Shown here: piece after piece, positions 33,163 to 37,654 of the stretch | How positions within the stretch are numbered: the stretch's first letter is position 1 | Layout of the letters: each line of letters starts with the position of its first letter | Source of the DNA: Opitutia bacterium | Lineage (GTDB): Bacteria; Verrucomicrobiota; Verrucomicrobiia; Opitutales; Opitutaceae | Assembly (NCBI GenBank): GCA_947474365.1 | Contig: CANJIU010000098.1 | Span: 1 to 37,654, forward strand | Length of the DNA: 37,654 nt | Reading direction: 5' to 3' | Notes under the pieces: model-generated | What the model was told of the DNA's origin: nothing | Databases searched by the model: none | What the model saw: the letters and a program-made list of their open reading frames with translations, nothing else | Translations under genes and position numbers: made by a program

Positions 33163-34410
33163 ATGAATCATTCCCAGCAGTCTCGCATCGTCATCACCGG
33201 AGTCGGATTGACCGCCCCCAACGGCAATTCGCTGCCGGAGTTTCGCCAAAATTTGCTGGCGGGAGTGGCGGGCATTGAGCGGATGGAAATTCGGTACATG
33301 GGCTCGCAACTCGCGGGTGTGTGCCACTTTGATCCCCTGCGTTACCAGAAAAAGAAGGAATTGAGGGTAGGGACCAGGGCGGGGAGCATTTCGATTTATT
33401 GCGCCCGCGAGGCGCTGGCGGACAGCAAGGTAAATTTCGAAGCGCTGCCGAAAGATCGAGTTGGGATTTACATTGGCTGTACCGAGCACGGCAACGTCGA
33501 GACGGAGAACGAGATCTACAATATCTCGAAGTTTAACTACGACACAAAGTTTTGGTCGCATTACCACAATCCGAGGACGGTAGCGAACAACCCGGCGGGA
33601 GAGACCTCCCTCAACCTCGGCGTAACCGGTCCCGCCTACACCATTGGGGCCGCCTGTGCGGCGGGAAATTTGGGTCTGATTCACGCGACCCAGATGTTGA
33701 GGTTGGGAGAGGTGGATTTCGCCATTTGCGGCGGGGTGAGCGAGAGCATTCACACCTTTGGTATTTTCGCGGGTTTTAAGTCGCAGAACGCGTTGGCGAC
33801 CCATGAGGATCCGAAGAAGGCCTCCCGGCCATTCGACAAGGCGCGCAATGGGATCGTCATCGCCGAAGGCGGCGGACTTTACGCCTTGGAGCGTTTGGAC
33901 GACGCCCAGGCCCGCGGGGCAAAGATCTATGCCGAAATCGCTGGTTATCATGTGAACAGCGACGCGAGTGACTACGTGCTGCCCAACCCACAGCGCCAGG
34001 CGGAGTGCGTTCGCGCCTCCCTCCGACGCGCGCGGCTCGAAGCCCGCGACATCCACATCGTCAACACCCATGCGACCGCTACCCCCTTGGGCGACATTCA
34101 GGAGTGCGAGGCGATCCGGGCGGTCTTTGGCGAAGGGTGTCCGGACACCCATATCAACAACACCAAGAGCTTTATCGGGCATGCGATGGGTGCGGCGGGG
34201 GCGCTGGAACTGGCGGGTAACCTACCGTCGTTTGACGACCTCATTGTGCACCCCACGATCAACGTCGATGACCTCGATCCACTCTGCGCTCTGCCGGGGC
34301 TGGTCCTGAACCAGCCGAAGACCGCGGCAAGAGTAGATACCATCCTAAATAACTCCTTTGGGATGCTCGGGATAAATTCCACGTTGATTGTTAAGCGCTT
34401 TGTCCCCTAA
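33163..34410 (+). CDS. beta-ketoacyl-ACP synthase (FabF-like)
   Basis: A 415-residue condensing enzyme that extends an acyl chain with malonyl-ACP. The Cys-His-His triad is seen as 'IGAACAAGNLGL' (Cys165), 'NTHATATPLGD' (His303) and 'NNTKSFIGHAMGAAGALE' (Lys335, His340). The N-terminus 'RIVITGVGLTAPNG' is standard. The sequence differs from house-keeping FabF in motif detail (ACAAG rather than ACSTG or ACTSG; Thr-His-Ala-Thr rather than His-Gly-Thr-Ser), so it is probably a specialised synthase. A dedicated acyl carrier protein follows after 15 bp, and a CrtI-like oxidoreductase follows the terminator. No chain-length factor, ketoreductase or dehydratase is visible in the window, so the product is unknown. 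Confidence 0.92.
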   Translation: MNHSQQSRIVITGVGLTAPNGNSLPEFRQNLLAGVAGIERMEIRYMGSQLAGVCHFDPLRYQKKKELRVGTRAGSISIYCAREALADSKVNFEALPKDRVGIYIGCTEHGNVETENEIYNISKFNYDTKFWSHYHNPRTVANNPAGETSLNLGVTGPAYTIGAACAAGNLGLIHATQMLRLGEVDFAICGGVSESIHTFGIFAGFKSQNALATHEDPKKASRPFDKARNGIVIAEGGGLYALERLDDAQARGAKIYAEIAGYHVNSDASDYVLPNPQRQAECVRASLRRARLEARDIHIVNTHATATPLGDIQECEAIRAVFGEGCPDTHINNTKSFIGHAMGAAGALELAGNLPSFDDLIVHPTINVDDLDPLCALPGLVLNQPKTAARVDTILNNSFGMLGINSTLIVKRFVP

Positions 34411-34425
34411 TTCCGCGGAACTGAT

Positions 34426-34689
34426 ATGACAAAAGACGAATGCAAGAAGGTGGTGCTCGATATCATCGCGGACATCGCTCCCGATGAAGACTTGAGCAAC
34501 GTCAAGCCCGACGTCCGCCTGCGCGACCAGCTGCAGCTGGATAGCATGGACTTCCTCGACATCGTCATGGAACTCCGCAAGCGCCACAGCATCGAGGTGC
34601 CGGAGGCGGATTATGTCCAACTCGCCTCGCTCGACAGCTGCGCGGAATACCTTACGCCGAAATTCAACGCCCTGGCCTCCAAAGGTTGA
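34426..34689 (+). CDS. acyl carrier protein
   Basis: An 87-residue carrier protein that holds the growing acyl chain on a 4'-phosphopantetheine arm. The attachment serine is Ser40 in 'QLQLDSMDFLDIVMEL'. The variant 'DSMDF' instead of the house-keeping 'DSLD' marks it as a dedicated carrier, as found with specialised ketosynthases and polyene-type pathways. Helices either side are acidic as expected ('KRHSIEVPEADY'). It starts 15 bp after the ketosynthase stop, with GGAA about 6 bp before the ATG as a weak ribosome site. A strong terminator follows its stop by about 24 bp, so the ketosynthase-ACP pair forms its own transcription unit. Confidence 0.95.
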   Translation: MTKDECKKVVLDIIADIAPDEDLSNVKPDVRLRDQLQLDSMDFLDIVMELRKRHSIEVPEADYVQLASLDSCAEYLTPKFNALASKG

Positions 34690-34712
34690 GCGACATAGGC
34701 GGGACTTGAGCG

Positions 34713-34741
34713 GGCCGGGAGTGCGTCCCGGCCTTTTTGTT
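34713..34741 (+). terminator. Rho-independent terminator after the ACP gene
   Basis: GGCCGGGA, loop GTGCG, TCCCGGCC: a perfect 8-bp GC-rich stem with a 5-nt loop at 34713-34733, followed by TTTTTGTTT. This is a canonical intrinsic terminator. It ends the ketosynthase-ACP unit before the oxidoreductase gene, which therefore probably has its own promoter or is expressed by read-through. Confidence 0.9.
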
Positions 34742-34780
34742 TGGCACCCTTCGCCCCAATCGGAACGAAATGCTGTCAGC

Positions 34781-36235
34781 ATGAATTCCCGTTCGCACTA
34801 CGACGTCGCCATCATTGGCGCCGGGATGTCGGGACTGGCGGCGGGCATCCGGCTCGCGCACTTCGGCAAGAGAGTGTGCATCTTCGAACGCCACAACGCG
34901 GTCGGCGGTCTCAACGGCTTTTACAGCATTGCGGGGCGGAAATTCGACGTCGGCCTGCATGCGATGACCAATTTCGTGCGGCCCGGCGTCAAGGGCACGC
35001 CGCTCACGAAATTGCTCAGGCAACTGCGGATTGACCGGGACGAGTTTGCCCTGTGTGAGCAAAAGCAATCGCGTGTGGCGTTCGGCGCGCGCGGTGAAAT
35101 TTCCCTGCGATTCACCAACGATTTTTGCGTGTTCGAGAGTGAGGTGGCGCGGCAGTTTCCAGCTCAGATCGATGGTTTTCGCGCGCTGGTCGCACTCGTA
35201 AAATCCTACGACGACGTCTCGCTCACGGCCCAGCCCGAGTCCGCTCGCGTGGTCGTGCGACGGCACATTTCCGACCCGTTGCTTGAGGACATGCTCTTCT
35301 GCCCGGTCATGTACTATGGGAGCGCGACGGAGCGGGACATGGAGTTCGGGCAGTTCGTGATCATGTTCAAGGCGCTGTTTCTGGAAGGCTTCGCCCGCCC
35401 CTACGAAGGCGTACGGGTCGTGCTGCGGGTGCTGCTGGAAAAATACCGCCAAGCAGGGGGAGAGCGACGGATGAAATGTGGCGTGCGTGAGATTGCGACG
35501 CGGGAGGGCCGGGCGAGCGCGCTAATTTTGGACACTGGGGAGGAAATCACCGCGGCCCACATTATTTCCTCGATCGGTGCTCCGGAAACCGACGCGTTGC
35601 TCCGCACCTTGAAACCCTCAACGCCCGACGCCCGTGGTCCGGTCCCGGGTGCGCATTCCTTTATCGAGACGATTACGGTCCTCGATCGGCAGCCGGCGGA
35701 ATTCGGCTGGGGAGACGACACCATCGTCTTCTTCAACGATTCGCCGCGGTTTGACTACGCGTGTCCGGGCGGAGAGGTCGATTCCCTCAGCGGCGTTATC
35801 TGCATTCCGAATAATTTTGATTACGGCCCCGGGCGTACGCTGCCGGAGGGAATTGTGCGTGTAACGTGCCTGGCCAATCCCGCTCCTTGGTTCGCATTTG
35901 AGCCGGAGGCATATGCCGCGGCGAAGGCACGTTGGTTCGTCGACGTGCAGCGCAGTGCCCGGCGTTTCCTGCCCGCGACCAACGATGCCACGCTCGCCGA
36001 AGCAGTGGTCGCGACGGATATGTTCACTCCCCGGACAATCACGAAATTCACGGGGCACCGTAACGGCGCGATTTACGGAGCGCCGAACAAGGTCAGGGAT
36101 GGCCGCACGGCCTTCTCCAATTTGTACCTCTGCGGCACTGACCAGGGCTTTCTGGGTATCGTCGGCGCGATGCTGAGCGGCATCTCGATGGCAAACTATC
36201 ACATCTTGCAACCCGCGCGGACGAGCGCGCTCTGA
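34781..36235 (+). CDS. FAD-dependent oxidoreductase of the phytoene desaturase (CrtI/CrtISO) type
   Basis: A 484-residue flavoprotein. The N-terminal dinucleotide fold reads 'VAIIGAGMSGLAAGIRLAHFGKRVCIFERHNAVGGLNGFY', with GxGxxG and the GG doublet of this family. The C-terminal FAD-contact motif is 'NLYLCGTDQGFLGIVGAMLSGISMANY'. Overall it resembles CrtI/CrtISO/RetSat-like enzymes that desaturate, isomerise or saturate polyene chains. The real substrate is unknown. The preceding ketosynthase and ACP suggest an acyl-ACP- or polyene-type intermediate, but no carotenoid gene (phytoene synthase, GGPP synthase) is in the window. ATG 34781 begins the conserved fold; the frame extends upstream through the terminator and is not coding there. 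No Shine-Dalgarno precedes it. Confidence 0.9.
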   Translation: MNSRSHYDVAIIGAGMSGLAAGIRLAHFGKRVCIFERHNAVGGLNGFYSIAGRKFDVGLHAMTNFVRPGVKGTPLTKLLRQLRIDRDEFALCEQKQSRVAFGARGEISLRFTNDFCVFESEVARQFPAQIDGFRALVALVKSYDDVSLTAQPESARVVVRRHISDPLLEDMLFCPVMYYGSATERDMEFGQFVIMFKALFLEGFARPYEGVRVVLRVLLEKYRQAGGERRMKCGVREIATREGRASALILDTGEEITAAHIISSIGAPETDALLRTLKPSTPDARGPVPGAHSFIETITVLDRQPAEFGWGDDTIVFFNDSPRFDYACPGGEVDSLSGVICIPNNFDYGPGRTLPEGIVRVTCLANPAPWFAFEPEAYAAAKARWFVDVQRSARRFLPATNDATLAEAVVATDMFTPRTITKFTGHRNGAIYGAPNKVRDGRTAFSNLYLCGTDQGFLGIVGAMLSGISMANYHILQPARTSAL

Positions 36236-36367
36236 GCACCGGCGTCAGGGCTGCTTGATATACCGCTGCGTTTCTCCGGGGGATGAATCGCCCGATGTCG
36301 TCGCCGTGCAGGATCTCAGACGAGGGTGTCCGTTTAGATTTGATCCGCCGGGAGCCGCGACAACGGT

Positions 36368-36385
36368 ACGTGCTGCACGTTGCAG
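36368..36385. promoter_or_regulatory. two overlapping palindromes upstream of the LacI-type regulator
   Basis: ACGTGC, T, GCACGT (36368-36380) and CTGCA, CGT, TGCAG (36373-36385) overlap 36-53 bp before the regulator's ATG. Either could be an operator, for example for autoregulation. Odd-centred palindromes differ from the even CG-centred sites usual for LacI proteins, so this is tentative. The rest of the 185-bp gap shows no clear promoter. Confidence 0.4.
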
Positions 36386-36420
36386 GGCCCGCGCCAGTGC
36401 CCCGGCCGGCCATTCGCGCC

Positions 36421-37482
36421 ATGGACTCTTCCTCTCCCACACCGCCGACTGACGCATCCAAATCTGGCCGCCCCAAGGTCGCCGCGCGTTCGACCGGCAA
36501 CCTGACGCTGGATGATGTGTCCAAGTTGGCCGGGGTTTCGCCCATCACGGTCTCCCGGGCGCTCAACCATCCGGAACTTGTCGCGAGTGAGACCCTCGCT
36601 GCGATTCGTCGGGTCGTCACCGAAACAGGCTACGTGCCCAATCTACTCGCGGGCGGCCTGGCCTCGAACCGCTCCCGGCTCGTAGCGGCAATTATTCCGA
36701 CGTTGGGCAACGCCATGTTCATCGATACAATGCAGCCGCTGAACGACATGCTTGCCCAGCAGGACTATCGCCTGGTGCTGGGGCTTTCGGGCTTTCCGCG
36801 CGCCGACGAGGATGAACTCTTGAAGGGCATGCTGAGCCGGCGCCCGGATGCGCTTGTTCTCACTGGAGTCCGGCATTCCTCCTCGACACGCCTTCGGCTG
36901 CGCGCCGCACGGATTCCGATCGTTGAAATCTGGGACCTCACTCCGGAGCCGCTTGATCTCGTCGTGGGTTTCTCCCACGTCCGGGTCGGCGGCGCGGCGG
37001 CCCTGCATCTGTACGGCAAGGGTTACCGGCGGTTTGCTTCGGTCTGCGCCCACGATGAACGCGCCCGTGTGCGCCACGCTGCGTTTGTAAACACGCTCGG
37101 AGAACACGGGATCAACTTGGAGTCGATGCACGAAGTGCAGACTCCCACGACCGTGCGGATGGGGAGGGAGAGCTTCGCCCGCGTCTTCAACGAAGGTTCG
37201 CGCCCGGAAGTGATCTTCTGCAGTTCGGATGTCCTAGCCCACGGCTTGCTCGCCGAAGCGCAGTCGCGGGGGTTGAAGGTTCCCGACGACGTCGCCGTGA
37301 TGGGTTTTGCCGACCTCGATTTTGCGGCATACACTTTTCCGGCGCTGACGACCGTGCATGTTGATCGTGGCGCGATTGGCCGGATGGCTGGAGAAATGTT
37401 GCTGGCCCGACTTGATGGGAAGATCATCGAATCACCGGTGGTTGACGTTGGATTTCACATCGTCGACCGGGCCAGCGCCTGA
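36421..37482 (+). CDS. LacI-family transcriptional regulator (GntR/GalR-like)
   Basis: A 353-residue sugar-responsive repressor. The DNA-binding domain is 'LTLDDVSKLAGVSPITVSRALN' at residues of about 28-50, with the hinge '...YVPNLLAGGLASNRS' near 71-85. The periplasmic-binding-protein-like effector domain begins 'LVAAIIPTLGNAMFIDTMQPL' and shows 'VIFCSSDVLAHGLLAEAQSRGLKVPDDVAVMGFADLDF' and 'LTTVHVDRGAIGRMAGEMLLARL', all typical. The order of motifs resembles the gluconate repressor GntR branch. ATG 36421 is chosen because the HTH starts soon after; an open frame extends upstream but is unrelated. A palindrome pair lies 36-53 bp upstream. The regulated genes are not obvious; none directly downstream is a sugar gene. 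Confidence 0.93.
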   Translation: MDSSSPTPPTDASKSGRPKVAARSTGNLTLDDVSKLAGVSPITVSRALNHPELVASETLAAIRRVVTETGYVPNLLAGGLASNRSRLVAAIIPTLGNAMFIDTMQPLNDMLAQQDYRLVLGLSGFPRADEDELLKGMLSRRPDALVLTGVRHSSSTRLRLRAARIPIVEIWDLTPEPLDLVVGFSHVRVGGAAALHLYGKGYRRFASVCAHDERARVRHAAFVNTLGEHGINLESMHEVQTPTTVRMGRESFARVFNEGSRPEVIFCSSDVLAHGLLAEAQSRGLKVPDDVAVMGFADLDFAAYTFPALTTVHVDRGAIGRMAGEMLLARLDGKIIESPVVDVGFHIVDRASA

Positions 37483-37505
37483 AGCGTGCCGCAACGAAGC
37501 TCGGG

Positions 37506-37654
37506 CTAGCGCTGCGCATGGCCCACAGATTTGCCGCGACGCATGGGGCGGCGGGGTTTCGGGTTGGAGTCATGATATCGCTGCATGATCTGCACCATGG
37601 TGCTCAAGATGGCGTATCCCTTCCACAAGCACTCGAAGCCGGGCGGGCGGTCGC
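37506..37654 (-). CDS. probable IS4/Tn5-like transposase, C-terminal end (partial)
   Basis: The minus-strand frame is open from the window edge to a TAG at 37506-37508, 48 visible residues. It reads 'DRPPGFECLWKGYAILSTMV', followed by a basic tail with 'RRPMRRGKSVGHAQR'. The 'PPG...LWKGY..L' pattern matches the extreme C-terminus of Tn5-like IS4-family transposases ('PG..TLWRGLQRL'). The catalytic part is outside the window, so identification rests on this short motif. The insertion end would lie between here and the LacI gene; no terminal inverted repeat could be confirmed in 37483-37505. Confidence 0.6.
   Translation of the reverse strand, partial: DRPPGFECLWKGYAILSTMVQIMQRYHDSNPKPRRPMRRGKSVGHAQR

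Noticed and set aside
36283..36420. N-terminal extension of the LacI regulator
   Set aside because: The open frame extends upstream but carries no family signature, and the HTH begins properly after ATG 36421.

Overview
The window is high-GC DNA from a Gram-negative, polysaccharide-degrading bacterium, most likely a member of Verrucomicrobiota, family Opitutaceae. This is inferred from the style of the TonB-dependent receptor plug (an 'ELSPFVVSS...GYQATTTLAGTRL' type N-terminus), the sulfatase / beta-helix / sodium:solute symporter content, the general lack of Shine-Dalgarno sequences, and a short GluTR. No ribosomal or other taxonomic marker is present, so the assignment is a judgement. No CRISPR array, rRNA or convincing tRNA was seen.

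Layout. (1) 1-5824 (+): a saccharide-uptake/degradation block holding the C-terminal part of a TonB-dependent receptor, a secreted FnIII plus parallel beta-helix protein, and a type I sulfatase. (2) 6086-13406: housekeeping. A ccsA/hemX-like gene and hemA lie on the minus strand with an ATGA overlap. A stand-alone receiver protein diverges from them. mutS then a fused tgt-methyltransferase gene follow on the minus strand. (3) 13942-25398: a second carbohydrate locus. An SSS symporter and its small membrane partner (minus) diverge from a histidine kinase with an extracytoplasmic, probably OB-fold-like sensor, a NarL-type response regulator, a 1144-residue TonB-dependent receptor, a beta-helix protein and a GH43 exo-beta-1,3-galactanase-like enzyme (plus). 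The simplest reading is a sensed, TonB-fed (arabino)galactan-type utilisation locus. (4) 25399-28207: a frameshifted relic of a receiver domain, a small conserved unknown, a metallo-beta-lactamase-fold hydrolase and ribD. (5) 28233-33100: a secreted esterase/SMP-30 fusion, a BtpA/SgcQ-family protein (minus), a lipoprotein gene broken by one frameshift, and galE (minus). (6) 33163-36235: a ketosynthase, an acyl carrier protein, a clear Rho-independent terminator, and a CrtI-like FAD oxidoreductase. (7) 36421-end: a LacI-family regulator, then the C-terminal end of a probable IS4/Tn5-like transposase on the minus strand.

The points most worth a second look are: the tgt-MnmC-like fusion, which joins two wobble-base tRNA-modification domains in one chain; a heptanucleotide tandem repeat inside mutS whose length changes would shift the frame; the OB-fold-like sensor kinase tied to a galactan locus; the esterase-SMP-30 fusion; the ketosynthase/ACP/CrtI set; the nested hairpin in the convergent gap at 30027-30109; and two disabled genes, each explained by a single base change. 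All functional assignments are from reading motifs by eye, with no database search.
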